Shown piece after piece: positions 6,837-16,113 of a DNA stretch of 64,000 nt. Where the stretch lies: positions 2,015,001-2,079,000 of the forward strand of contig NZ_CP019952.1 in assembly GCF_002021815.1 (NCBI RefSeq). The letters are read 5' to 3'. The notes below the pieces were generated by a model. The model saw nothing but the letters and a program-made list of their open reading frames with translations, was not told the origin of the DNA and did not search any database. The stretch's first letter is position 1. Every line of letters starts with the position of its first letter. This DNA is from Pseudomonas parafulva. GTDB taxonomy: Bacteria > Pseudomonadota > Gammaproteobacteria > Pseudomonadales > Pseudomonadaceae. The position numbers were made by a program, and so were the translations under genes.

Positions 6837-9800
6837 ATGGGCCCAGTAGATCACCTGGAAATTGTCGGCGCTAAAGGCGGCGAGAGCCAGCCAAAGCAGG
6901 CAGTGGAGTCGCCGGATAGCTTGCGCTCGACGAACATCGCCAAGATCCTGCTGGCAGTAGGCGAAGGCGAATTCGATGGGGTGCCCACCGACCGGGACAT
7001 CTACCTCGACAACACCCCGATCGCTGATGCCAGCGGCAATGTGAACTTCCCAGGTGTGAAGTGGGAGTGGCGCCCGGGCTCTGTTGAGCAGAGTTACATC
7101 CAGGGCATCCCCTCGGTGGAGAACGAAACCTCCGTCAACGTTGAGCTGCGCAGTGACAACCCGTTCACGCGCGCCCTGAGCAACACCCAGCTCTCGGCTG
7201 TTCGCGTGCGCATGTCCTGGCCGCGCCTGGCCAAGCAGGAGAGCAACGGCGACACCATCGGCTACCGCATCGAGTACGCGATCGATATCGCTACAGACGG
7301 TGGCGCTTATGTCGAAGCTCATCTTGGCGCCGTGGATGGCAAGTCCACCAACGGCTACCAGCGCTCGGTGCGCGTGAATCTGCCCAAGGCAACTTCCGGG
7401 TGGATGCTGCGCGTGCGCCGACTCACGCCGAACGCTAACAGCGGTACCGTGGCCGATACCATGACCGTGGCGGGCTACACCGAGATCATTGACCAGAAGA
7501 TCCGGTACCCGAATACGGCCTTGCTGTACATCGAGTTCGATGCCCAGCAGTTCCAGAACATCCCGGCGGTGACGGTGAAGTGCAAGGCCAAGCGCTGGCC
7601 GGTGCCGAGCACTTACGACCCGATCACCCGCACCTATAGCGGTGTTTGGGACGGCACGTTCAAGCTGGCCTGGACCAACAACCCTGCCTTCGTGACCTAT
7701 GGTTTGTGCGTGGAAGACCGCTTCGGCCTGGGCAAGCGCATCAAGCCGTGGATGGTCGACAAGTGGGAGATGTATCGCATCGCCCAGTACTGCGACCAGC
7801 TTGTGCCGGACGGTGTGGGCGGTCAGGAGCCGCGCTTCCTCTGCGACATGAACCTGCAGGGCCGTGCCGAGGCATGGACGCTGCTGCGCGACCTATCGGC
7901 GATCTATCGGGGCATGGTGTATTGGGCTCACGGTTCGCTGTTCATGCAGGCGGACATGCCGCGTGCGCAGGACATCGACTACGTCTTCACCAGGTCGAAC
8001 GTGATTGACGGTGAGTTCGTGTATGGCGGCGCCGAGCGCAGCACACATTACAGCCGCGCCTTGGTCAGCTACGACAACCCGGCCAACAACTACGACACCG
8101 ACGTTATTCCGGTGACCGACAACGCGCTGCAGCGCCGGTACCGGGACCGCCCAATCGAGCTGTCCGCGATTGGCTGTACCCGGGCATCTGAGGCCCAACG
8201 CCGCGGTAAATGGGCGCTGCTGAGCAATAGCCAGGATCGCACCGTTACGTTCAAGACCGGCATGGAGGGCCGTATCCCGCTGCCTGGGTTCGTCATCCCA
8301 GTGGCAGACGAGTTGGTAGCAGGCCGGCCAAACGGCGGCCGTATTTCCTCGGCTGCTGGCCGCGTCGTGACGCTGGACCGTGACACCCCGATCAAGGCCG
8401 GCGACCGCCTGATCGTCAACCTGCCAAACGGAACCGCCCAGGCGCGGACTGTGCACTCGGTTTCGGGCCGGGCGGTGACCGTCACCACCGAATACAGCCT
8501 GCAGCCTGAGCCTGAATTGCAGTGGGCGATCGATTACGACGACCTGGCCGTACAGCTGTTCCGGGTGCTCAAAACCACCCGTACCCAGGAGGGCAACTAC
8601 GAAATCACTGCGCTCGAGTTCAACCCGAGCAAGTTCGCTGCGATCGACACCGGCGCGAAACTAGACGAGCGTCCGATCAGCGTCATTCCGGTAACCACGG
8701 TGGCGCCTCCGGCCAGCGTATCGCTGTCGTCCGGCCACATGATCGACCAGGGCATCGCGGTCAGCACCATGACCATCGCTTGGCCGGCAGTAGCAGGCGC
8801 CGTTGCTTACGATGTCGAGTGGCGCAAGGACAATGGCAACTGGATCCGCTTGCAGCGCACCGGTGCCGCGTCTGTGGACGTGGTCGGTATCTACGCTGGC
8901 GCATACCTGGCCCGCGTGCGCTCGGTGAGTGCCTTCGATATCACGTCGATCTGGAAAAGCTCCAACCTGACCCAGCTGAACGGCAAGGAAGGTTTGCCGC
9001 CGGCGGTTACGTTCCTGACCACCGAGAGCTTGCTATTCAGTATTGGCATCAAGTGGGGCCTGCCTGCCGGCGCCGAAGACACCGAGCGTACTGAACTGTG
9101 GTACAGCGAAGGCACCGACCTCGGCGCGGCAACCAAGCTTGCCGACCTGGCCTACCCGCAGAGCGAGCACGTCATGCAGGGCCTGCGTGCGGGGCAGCGC
9201 TTCTTCTTCTGGGCACGCCTGGTGGACCGGTCCGGCAATGTGGGGCCGTTCTTCCCTGTGGCTCCGACCGTGGTTACCGGCATTGCAAGTGCAGATGCCA
9301 GCCCGATCCTCGAGCAGATTAAGGACCAGATCACCGAGAGTGAACTGGGCAAGGAGCTCACCAGCAAGATCGAGAAAATCGCGCTTATTGATGGAAACGG
9401 CCCAGGCTCGGTTAACGAGCGGATCGGCACCGCCAAGACCGAGCTGGCCAAGCAAATCAGCGACGTGAATAACGCCCTTAGTACCGTCAAGGGAAACCTT
9501 GAGCAGCAGATCACTGCCGTGAGCGCAGACGTTTCCGCCGCCAAGACCGAGTTGCAGCAGCAGATCGCGAACGTCTCGGCTCTGGCCGGCTCCCTGCCGT
9601 ATCGCAAGGACAAGGCCTACAACGTCGGCCAAAGCGCCCTGGGCAGTGATGGCAAGCTCTACCAGGCCCTGAAAGCGGTACCGCTGAACACGCCACCGCC
9701 GAATGCCACCTACTGGACCGATGTTGGTCAGGCGGTGGTGACTGCCAACGGCATGGCCGCGCGGGTGTCGAAGGTCGAGACCGATGTGTCGACGATCGAT

Positions 9801-12323
9801 GGCAAGGTGACCGCCCAGGCGTCGCAGATCGGCGGACTGCAATCGAGCCTGACCACCACCAATGGAAACGTTTCGGCTGCTCAGCAGGCCGCGCAGGATG
9901 CGGCCACGCTGGCGGGCGGGAAGGGCAAGGTCATCGTTCAATCGGCCGCGCCTGCCGTCGCCGATCGCTTGGCGCAAAACCTGTGGATCGACACCACCGG
10001 CAATGCCAACACCCCGAAACGCTGGAGCGGTTCTGCTTGGGTAGCGGTAACGGACAAGGTGGCCACCGATGCGGCTGCTGCGGCCGCTGGCGCATTGGCG
10101 TTGGCACAGACTAAGGCCGACGCCTCTGTAGTCAGCAGTTTGACCACCCGCGTCAGCGATGCCGAGGGCAAGCTCACGTCGCAAGCCACCCGCATGGACG
10201 GCATGCAGACCAGCATCGACGGCAAGGCCAGTTCTCAGACATTGCAGCAGGTCACCAGCCGCGTGACGGCTACTGAGCAAAAGGACGCCGCGCAGGACCA
10301 GCAGCTGACCTCACAGAGCCAAGCGCTGATCTCGCTGAACGACAGCGTGAGCAAGAAGGCCGACGCCTCAACGGTCCAGGCCCTGAGCAACGAGGTGAAG
10401 ACCCAGGGTCAAAGCTTAACGGCGCAGGGGCAGTCGCTTACGAGGATTGATACCAACCTTGGCCGGCTTGGGGCTAGTGGCGTCAACTTGGTGCCGGCTG
10501 ACTTCTCGGTGTTTACCAAGGATCTGCCTGCAGGTATCTATTCGAACGGCGGGGTCGCTCTCAGTACTGTAACCGACGCATCATGTTTCAAAGGCTACGC
10601 ACTGAAGGCTGACAACAGCAACGAGAACTCGCACACGTTCGGGCTCGCTACCGCGTTCACGGCCGCTGCGTGCAACATGGGGTTCAAGCGCGGCAAGTAT
10701 TTGGTGTCTTTCAGGGCTCGTGCTCAGACTGCAGGCCATGTAGTTGGTTGTTATGCCCGCGTCCTGCTCGCCGACGGCGTCAGCTTTAAGACATCCAGCG
10801 CTCCATTATTCACGTTGACCACGGCCTGGGCCCGGTACTCTGCGCTCATCGACCTGACCGCTGCAGATTACGATGGCACGCAGATGCAATTGGCTATCCA
10901 AACCAACCGATCAGGGGTTCCTAACCGCACCACCTACTTCGATCAGTTCATGTTCGAAGCGGTGGTCAATGATCAGGCTGAGCCGTCCATCTTCAACTTG
11001 GGAGACAGCTTCGAACAGGCGACCACAAATGCTGCAGCGACTACCGCATTGTCGGCCAGGGTGGAAAAGACTGAACAAGGGCAGACAAGCACAAGCCAGC
11101 AGGTAACTCAGCTGGAGAATACGGTGAGGTCTCTTGACTCGAAGGTTGGAGGCAAAGCTGATGCTGCTGCGCTGCAGGTGCTTGCTAACACTGTGGATCA
11201 GCATGGCAAGAGCATTACTGCCAATAGCCAATCGCTGACTAAGGTCAATGCCAGCCTCAGCGGCCTGGGGGCCAGCGGGGTCAACTTGGTTCCAGCCGAG
11301 TACTGCGCCTTCACCAAAGACTTGCCAGCGAACATGTACTCAAATGGCGGTGTTGCGATGAGCACCGTACCTGACGCTGCCGCTTTTAAAGGGTATGCGT
11401 TGAGGGCGAACAACAGCAATCCTGATTCGCACACCTTTGGATTGAGCACTGGCTTTAATGCTGCCTCATGCAACATGGGCTTCAAGCCTGGAAAGTACCT
11501 TGTGTCGTTTTACGCTCGTTCCGAAGTGGCTGGGCACATTGTTGGGATCTACGCGCGCGTGCTCCTTGCCGATGGCTCGTCATTCAAGACCTCGAACGCG
11601 CCTACTTTCGCGCTGACCACTGCGTGGGTCAGGTATGTGGGCGTCATTGACCTGACGGACCCGGCCTACACGGGCGCGCAAATGCAGCTCGCGGTCCAGA
11701 GCAACCGCTCAGGGGTTGCCAACCGGGTCACCTACTATGATCGCTTCATGCTCGAGGCCGCTGTAAACGACCAGACCGAACCATCCAACTTCAGCATGGG
11801 CAATAGCTTTGATCAGACAGCTGTTCTCGCTGAAGCAACCACAGCGCTCTCGGTGAGAGTTGGAAAGAACGAGGAGGGATTGACCTCAGCTAGCGCGCAG
11901 CTGACACAACTGAAGAATTCGATCGGTGGTAGTGGCGTAAACCTTCTGCCAGCCGAGTATTCGACCTTTCAGAAGACACTGCCAGTGTTGGACGGCAGCA
12001 GCTTCGTAGCAAGCGTTGAGAACGATTCGGCTTCATTCAGCGGCGGTACATTGAAGTTCGCGTGGGCAACTGACTCCACCGGACTGTCTGCTTTCCTGTC
12101 GCCGAAGTGGAACATCGGCAACATGGGTATGAAGCCCCAGAAATACATCATCTCTTATCGTGCCCGCGCTAGCGCCGATGGGCATGTAGTTGCGTTGTTT
12201 TTGCGAGGGATCAACCCGGATGGCAGCGTTGTCAACAGCCCGGCGGCAACCCAGCAGCGGACTGGCTACAAAGGCGAGCACCAGCGCACTGCAAACACTG
12301 ACAGGTCGCGTCTCAGCTGCTGA
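6837..12323 (+). CDS. J: Host-specificity / tail tip attachment protein J, truncated
   Basis: Central tail-tip protein that contacts the host receptor. It starts with a strong GGAGGAAAGC site. The first 600 residues match the conserved J core (SPDSLRSTNIAKILLAVGEG, YGLCVEDRFGLGKRI, ALEFNPSKFAAID). Fibronectin-III-like segments follow around residues 620-820, then coiled-coil linkers and ligand-binding-like repeat units each opening with GVNL(V/L)PA. The frame closes at 12323 after a junction in the third repeat near 12240, and continues in the next frame to 13704 with the normal J C-terminus. As it stands it makes 1828 residues without the C-terminal DUF1983-like region, so the tail is probably non-functional unless the junction is an error. 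Confidence 0.87.
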   Translation: MGPVDHLEIVGAKGGESQPKQAVESPDSLRSTNIAKILLAVGEGEFDGVPTDRDIYLDNTPIADASGNVNFPGVKWEWRPGSVEQSYIQGIPSVENETSVNVELRSDNPFTRALSNTQLSAVRVRMSWPRLAKQESNGDTIGYRIEYAIDIATDGGAYVEAHLGAVDGKSTNGYQRSVRVNLPKATSGWMLRVRRLTPNANSGTVADTMTVAGYTEIIDQKIRYPNTALLYIEFDAQQFQNIPAVTVKCKAKRWPVPSTYDPITRTYSGVWDGTFKLAWTNNPAFVTYGLCVEDRFGLGKRIKPWMVDKWEMYRIAQYCDQLVPDGVGGQEPRFLCDMNLQGRAEAWTLLRDLSAIYRGMVYWAHGSLFMQADMPRAQDIDYVFTRSNVIDGEFVYGGAERSTHYSRALVSYDNPANNYDTDVIPVTDNALQRRYRDRPIELSAIGCTRASEAQRRGKWALLSNSQDRTVTFKTGMEGRIPLPGFVIPVADELVAGRPNGGRISSAAGRVVTLDRDTPIKAGDRLIVNLPNGTAQARTVHSVSGRAVTVTTEYSLQPEPELQWAIDYDDLAVQLFRVLKTTRTQEGNYEITALEFNPSKFAAIDTGAKLDERPISVIPVTTVAPPASVSLSSGHMIDQGIAVSTMTIAWPAVAGAVAYDVEWRKDNGNWIRLQRTGAASVDVVGIYAGAYLARVRSVSAFDITSIWKSSNLTQLNGKEGLPPAVTFLTTESLLFSIGIKWGLPAGAEDTERTELWYSEGTDLGAATKLADLAYPQSEHVMQGLRAGQRFFFWARLVDRSGNVGPFFPVAPTVVTGIASADASPILEQIKDQITESELGKELTSKIEKIALIDGNGPGSVNERIGTAKTELAKQISDVNNALSTVKGNLEQQITAVSADVSAAKTELQQQIANVSALAGSLPYRKDKAYNVGQSALGSDGKLYQALKAVPLNTPPPNATYWTDVGQAVVTANGMAARVSKVETDVSTIDGKVTAQASQIGGLQSSLTTTNGNVSAAQQAAQDAATLAGGKGKVIVQSAAPAVADRLAQNLWIDTTGNANTPKRWSGSAWVAVTDKVATDAAAAAAGALALAQTKADASVVSSLTTRVSDAEGKLTSQATRMDGMQTSIDGKASSQTLQQVTSRVTATEQKDAAQDQQLTSQSQALISLNDSVSKKADASTVQALSNEVKTQGQSLTAQGQSLTRIDTNLGRLGASGVNLVPADFSVFTKDLPAGIYSNGGVALSTVTDASCFKGYALKADNSNENSHTFGLATAFTAAACNMGFKRGKYLVSFRARAQTAGHVVGCYARVLLADGVSFKTSSAPLFTLTTAWARYSALIDLTAADYDGTQMQLAIQTNRSGVPNRTTYFDQFMFEAVVNDQAEPSIFNLGDSFEQATTNAAATTALSARVEKTEQGQTSTSQQVTQLENTVRSLDSKVGGKADAAALQVLANTVDQHGKSITANSQSLTKVNASLSGLGASGVNLVPAEYCAFTKDLPANMYSNGGVAMSTVPDAAAFKGYALRANNSNPDSHTFGLSTGFNAASCNMGFKPGKYLVSFYARSEVAGHIVGIYARVLLADGSSFKTSNAPTFALTTAWVRYVGVIDLTDPAYTGAQMQLAVQSNRSGVANRVTYYDRFMLEAAVNDQTEPSNFSMGNSFDQTAVLAEATTALSVRVGKNEEGLTSASAQLTQLKNSIGGSGVNLLPAEYSTFQKTLPVLDGSSFVASVENDSASFSGGTLKFAWATDSTGLSAFLSPKWNIGNMGMKPQKYIISYRARASADGHVVALFLRGINPDGSVVNSPAATQQRTGYKGEHQRTANTDRSRLSC

Positions 12324-12900
12324 GGGTGGACTCACTGCGGCCAACTCTAGCATCACGCGGATTGGGAGCCAGATTGACGCTATAGGCGGAGCAGGAAGCA
12401 ATTTGATTCCTGCCGAGTTCACCACCTTCGGCTCAACCGCGCCGAGTATCTACAAACTGGCAGCCATGCAGGTGACCACTGAAGCGGACTCAGCGGCCTA
12501 CTCAGGATATCTGCTGAAAGCGATCGTATCGGGAAGTGCTGCTACCGGTTTCATGTATCTGGCGTCGGCCATCGCAGACTACAACCTGCGACTTAAGCCC
12601 GGCGCGACCTACACGTTCTCGGTGTGGGTCAAAGGTAGCGCGGCCCATGTAGTGGGAGTGCGCTTGCGCTTCGTCAACAGCTCAGGTTCGGTGACTGAGG
12701 CTGTGGTTGGGGCTGTTTCCGTGACAACTACGCTGTCGAGGCAAAGCGTGGTGATCACGGCACCAACCAACCTGGTGTCAACTTGCTGTCTGGTGCTGTT
12801 CACCCAGAACACTGCGGCACTAGGAACTACCTGGTTCGACGGGTTCATGCTAGAGGCTCAGGTTGGAGCATCAGCCGAGCCAAGCGCATTTGTTCCTGGA
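10474..12900 (+). repeat. Four tandem ligand-binding-like repeat units in J
   Basis: Units begin near 10474, 11271, 11931 and 12391 with GVNLVPADF, GVNLVPAEY, GVNLLPAEY and SNLIPAEF. Complete units contain SHTFGL, GKYLVSF, AGH(V/I)VG and an (F/M)LEA-type ending, joined by helical linkers. Spacing falls from 798 to 660 to 460 bp: the third unit lacks its second half. Units 1 and 2 are close copies, a recent duplication that would favour recombination. Confidence 0.72.
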
Positions 12901-13704
12901 CCTTCAAGCCGCCAGATAGCTGCCCAGGCCATAGCTGTAGATGCCCTGGACACTAAGGTGACACAACAGGGTGCCAAGATCGAGTCGGAGGCCAAGCGTA
13001 CGGACGGGCTGTATACGTCAGTGGGCAACGCCAATTCGGCGATTCAGGATGAAACGACTGCCCGTGCCACAGCCGACTCGGCGCTAAGCACGCGGATCAA
13101 CACCGCCCAGGCGAAAGCCAATGAAGCGGCGGCGGCTGTCCAGAGCGAGGTCACGGCGCGAGCCGATGCCGACACTGCCTTGGGTAAGCGCGTTGACACT
13201 GTTCAGAGCAACCTGGGCAGCACCAACGCCTCAGTCCAGCAGATCAGCACTGCTCAAACCGGGCTCAACAACAAGGTCAATGCCTCGTACTCAGTGCGGC
13301 TCCAAGTGGTAAACGGCAACCAGTACGTGGCAGCGGGCTTCGGGGTTGGGGTTGAAAACAACGGGGGTGTTTTGCAATCGACGTTCGCCGTCATGGCGGA
13401 TCGGTTCGCGGTGCTCAATCCGAGCGGGAACGGCTTTGTCAGCCCATTTGCAGTCCAGAACGGGCAAGTGTTTTTGAACGAAGCCTTCATATCGAAGGCC
13501 ACGATCACCAATGCTGTAGTCGGCTCGACGCTTCAGTCTGCACAGTTCACTAACTTCGGGGAGCCCGTCCTCACGGTGAACTTTGCTTGGGGCGAAATGA
13601 TTGCACGGCATCCTACAATGGCGAATACCTATACAAAGTTCGACAGGAACGGTATCGATGTTGTCGTTAGCGGTGTGCGACGTGTGAGGATGGGAATCTG
13701 GTGA
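12190..13704 (+). pseudogene. Detached C-terminal part of tail protein J
   Basis: This frame carries the rest of J: linker ATKASTSALQTLTGRV, a fourth SNLIPAEF repeat, long Ala/Thr/Gln coiled coils, then the conserved J C-terminus with YSVRLQVVNGNQYVAAGFG, FAVMADRFAVLNP and LNEAFISKATITN (DUF1983-like). No ribosome binding site precedes its first ATG, and the frame begins as the J frame is lost, so it is not an independent gene. Comparison with the earlier repeats suggests that about half a repeat unit was deleted at the junction (about 12235-12260), leaving the two parts out of frame. Confidence 0.78.
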
Positions 13705-13712
13705 TATCAATA

Positions 13713-13737
13713 GCGGGCTTCGGCCCGCCACTATTTT
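13713..13737 (+). terminator. Hairpin after J
   Basis: GCGGGC, a TTCG tetraloop and GCCCGC (13713-13728), followed shortly by TTTT. A moderately good terminator. Confidence 0.55.
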
Positions 13738-13746
13738 GGAGAAGCT

Positions 13747-14049
13747 ATGGCCGCAGGCCTCGAAGTGTATGACCCCGCGGGGCGACTGATCGTCAACATG
13801 GCGACAGTGTTTAGTATGCACCAAGGATACTTTGACACTAACGCCATAAATGGGGCGGCAGCAATGCCACCGATGCCTGCAGGTAAGAGCCGCTTTTACT
13901 ACATAGTTTCACTGCAAGACACTAATAAATGGAGAGGAAAAAAACCAGGTGTGACAATTTCTGGAGATACCATAAGTTGGGTTTATCAGCACAGCACATG
14001 GTTCGGGCAGTTCTCAGCAAATTGTAGAATCTTTTACGGCTACTATTGA
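13747..14049 (+). CDS. Small phage tail-end protein, hypothetical
   Basis: A 100-residue protein starting MAAGLEVYDPAGRLIVNM after TTTTGGAGAAGCT. No enzyme motif; it is rich in Gly, Ser and aromatic residues as in small beta-structured tail accessory proteins. The opening resembles that of the following gene (MASGMQAFKDNGELLWDTN): both have an (A/S)G(L/M)xxxxxxGxL pattern, so the pair may be related tail-tip proteins. Base composition is less GC-rich than the tail genes upstream. Function unknown. Confidence 0.65.
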   Translation: MAAGLEVYDPAGRLIVNMATVFSMHQGYFDTNAINGAAAMPPMPAGKSRFYYIVSLQDTNKWRGKKPGVTISGDTISWVYQHSTWFGQFSANCRIFYGYY

Positions 14050-14056
14050 GGTGACC

Positions 14057-14956
14057 ATGGCTTCTGGAATGCAGGCCTTCAAAGACAATGGTGAGCTGCT
14101 CTGGGACACTAATCTGATCTGTTATGGATTGCTCAAAAGCGGGCCTCTCAATGTGGTGGATGTGTGGCCTAGGTACCTATACAAATCCCTGGACCTGAAT
14201 CCGAACGAGGAAAGCAGCTGGAGGGAGGACATACCCAAGCAGCCCATCACCGGTATCACTGTCTACGACAGCATCTCACCTGTTGTTTTTTTAGTAGGCG
14301 ACGGATCGCGATGCGGTGAAATGGTGTCAGGCAATGCGCGCACGTTACTTTTTTATGGGACTACCCCGGAAACAAAGGCATACGTTTTCGACCTCATGAG
14401 GGACGTCGGTGATTCATCTGGCCTGAATTGCTATTCGGATACCGGCGTGCTGACGTTCACCAGCGGCATGCCACCTCTTAACATCGCAGCGCTGGTGGGG
14501 GCGCCTCCCTTGGACGATATTATCCCCGGTACGGAGAACATGCCGCAGCCCAACCAGCAATGGAATGCTTTCAAAAACGGGACTACGGAAGAAGTATTCA
14601 GCGGGCTCGGAACTTACACCCCGTATCTAAAGGGAATTGGCACGGTCACAGTTTTCAATGAAGAGATAGCAGCGCATCTGACGTTTTCAAGATCGGGAGG
14701 CGTTGTTTGGAGGTCAGGTTCTCCTGTCGGGGGTAGCACTGAGGGTGTGAGTAACGGCCCAGGGAGTGTAATGGGCATGCAGGAGGGGTGCGGTGGCACC
14801 TCTGACGGCAAAGTAAGATTTTTCTTTATCCCCGCTCCTACGACTACAAGGAGAGGCCTTACCAACAACGCCAATATCTGGTTCGATATACCTCGAGATA
14901 GAAACCCAAGCGCTCTGGTAATCAAAACTAGTCAATACCCTTATCCGTTTCGCTAG
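14057..14956 (+). CDS. Hypothetical phage tail-fibre-region protein
   Basis: A 299-residue protein, Gly/Ser/Thr-rich with many short hydrophobic strands and no signal peptide or transmembrane segment. The ATG at 14057 follows TTGAGGTGACC; a GTG at 14051 is also in frame. Its N-terminus is similar to the preceding 100-residue protein. The position just after J suggests a host-range or fibre accessory protein. AT content is higher than in the tail genes upstream, consistent with an exchangeable segment. No family recognised. Confidence 0.65.
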   Translation: MASGMQAFKDNGELLWDTNLICYGLLKSGPLNVVDVWPRYLYKSLDLNPNEESSWREDIPKQPITGITVYDSISPVVFLVGDGSRCGEMVSGNARTLLFYGTTPETKAYVFDLMRDVGDSSGLNCYSDTGVLTFTSGMPPLNIAALVGAPPLDDIIPGTENMPQPNQQWNAFKNGTTEEVFSGLGTYTPYLKGIGTVTVFNEEIAAHLTFSRSGGVVWRSGSPVGGSTEGVSNGPGSVMGMQEGCGGTSDGKVRFFFIPAPTTTRRGLTNNANIWFDIPRDRNPSALVIKTSQYPYPFR

Positions 14957-14995
14957 AAGCAAATCTTTTATCACTAAGCCCTGGAGGGCAATCCA

Positions 14996-15217
14996 ATGCC
15001 ATACGTAACAATCAACCTAGCCAATGACTATGACGTGGCCAACAAAACCCGCTATGCCACTCCGGAAGAAGCCGACGCCCGCGCTCGCGAGATCCTGAAC
15101 CAATTCCCGACCGCGCAGGTTTGTGTGGCCCAGGTGCTGAAGGACTATAGCGCCAAGGTCTCCATCACTGCGAAGGAACCCGCAGCGGCGCCGGAGCCGG
15201 AAGCCCCGGCCGCCTGA
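14996..15217 (+). CDS. Small hypothetical phage protein
   Basis: A 73-residue protein with an N-terminal strand (MPYVTINLANDYDV), a helix (PEEADARAREILNQF), another strand and an Ala/Pro/Glu-rich tail. CTGGAGGGCAATCC gives the ribosome binding site. It is the last rightward gene before the lysis block. No known family. Confidence 0.65.
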   Translation: MPYVTINLANDYDVANKTRYATPEEADARAREILNQFPTAQVCVAQVLKDYSAKVSITAKEPAAAPEPEAPAA

Positions 15218-15255
15218 TCTAACCTGGCGGGACCACCACTACCTAATCAGTGGTA

Positions 15256-15579
15256 TCAATATTCCAGCCTACGAATTGGCACATTGCCTTGCTTGTACTG
15301 CTGATAGCCGGTGTAAGGAAGAACAAAGGTGTCGACGATTCCCGACGCTGCCATGTCGAGCAGGATCGGGAATGTGGCCCAGTGCGGGCCTGTTCGAGGA
15401 GGACTGTTTAAGTTGCAAAACTGATAAGCAACGCCACTATATGCCCGGGAGATCGTATAACAATTAGTCTGCCATTTCGCCAGATCGTCCACGGCTTTTG
15501 ACTCGTTGGAAACCGTGCGTACAGTCCCACACCCGCCCAGCGCCGAGGCGAGCATCACGCCCATCCATAGTTTTTTCAT
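15256..15579 (-). CDS. YceK/YidQ-family lipoprotein
   Basis: A 107-residue lipoprotein facing against the late genes. The signal MKKLWMGVMLASALGGC gives lipobox LGGC with Cys17. The C-terminal half has the YceK/YidQ-type pattern, ILLDMAASGIVDTFVLPYT followed by GYQQYKQGN. The ATG at 15579 is chosen because it creates the signal peptide; the frame is open upstream to 16047 but would then translate antisense to the endolysin. An opposite-strand lipoprotein in a late region is a typical lysogenic conversion gene; its role is unknown. Confidence 0.75.
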   Translation of the reverse strand: MKKLWMGVMLASALGGCGTVRTVSNESKAVDDLAKWQTNCYTISRAYSGVAYQFCNLNSPPRTGPHWATFPILLDMAASGIVDTFVLPYTGYQQYKQGNVPIRRLEY

Positions 15580-15626
15580 GAGGTCACTCCCAGTGAGAGA
15601 CCAGATCATAACGCGTCTTATGTGTG

Positions 15627-15650
15627 GCCCGCCCAGCGCGGGCTTTTTTT
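15627..15650 (+). terminator. Intrinsic terminator before the lysis genes
   Basis: GCCCGC (15627-15632) and GCGGGC (15638-15643) pair and are followed by seven T residues. The endolysin ribosome binding site follows at once. Confidence 0.75.
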
Positions 15651-15666
15651 CGCCTGGAGAAAACCT

Positions 15667-16113
15667 ATGACCACACCCCGCGGTGTCCGCAATAACAACC
15701 CAGGGAACATCGATTACAACCCGCGCAATGCCTGGCAAGGCCAGCTGGGCCTGGAGGTAGGCGTGGCCAAACCGCGCTTCGCCCGCTTCGACCATCCAGA
15801 GAACGGCATCCGTGCCCTGGGCAAGCTGCTGCTCAACTACCGGGGCAAGGATGGGATGCCCGGTGTTGGCCGGCCTGGTATCGACACCCCGCTGGAGTTC
15901 ATCAACCGCTGGGCGCCGGCGAGCGAGAACGACACCAATGCCTACGCGCAGGCCATCGCCAAACGCCTGGGCGTCGGTGTGCGCGATTCGATCGACATTT
16001 CCAGGCCGCAAATCCTGCGCGAACTGGTGGTGGGCATCATCGTGCACGAAAACGGCGGTAACCCGTATCCGTCCGCACTAATCGATGAGGGCATCAGGCG
16101 GGCCCTGGCATGA
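15667..16113 (+). CDS. Probable phage endolysin / peptidoglycan hydrolase
   Basis: A 148-residue protein opening with MTTPRGVRNNNPGNIDYN. The R(G/N)xRNNNPGN motif is common in phage cell-wall-degrading and structural proteins. Later stretches (FARFDHPENGIRALGKLLLNY, INRWAPASENDTNAYAQAIA) are also typical. No signal peptide is visible, so export would need a holin, which I do not see here. The start at 15667 follows TGGAGAAAACCT. It overlaps the spanin gene by ATGA, which supports a lysis role; a virion-associated hydrolase is the alternative. Confidence 0.72.
   Translation: MTTPRGVRNNNPGNIDYNPRNAWQGQLGLEVGVAKPRFARFDHPENGIRALGKLLLNYRGKDGMPGVGRPGIDTPLEFINRWAPASENDTNAYAQAIAKRLGVGVRDSIDISRPQILRELVVGIIVHENGGNPYPSALIDEGIRRALA

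Noticed and set aside
9033..10280. 415-codon open frame antisense to J
   Set aside because: It lies opposite the well-supported J gene, has no ribosome site and a composition typical of the reverse strand of GC-rich genes.
15580..16047. Long N-terminal extension of the YceK-like lipoprotein
   Set aside because: It would hide the signal peptide inside the protein and is antisense to the endolysin.
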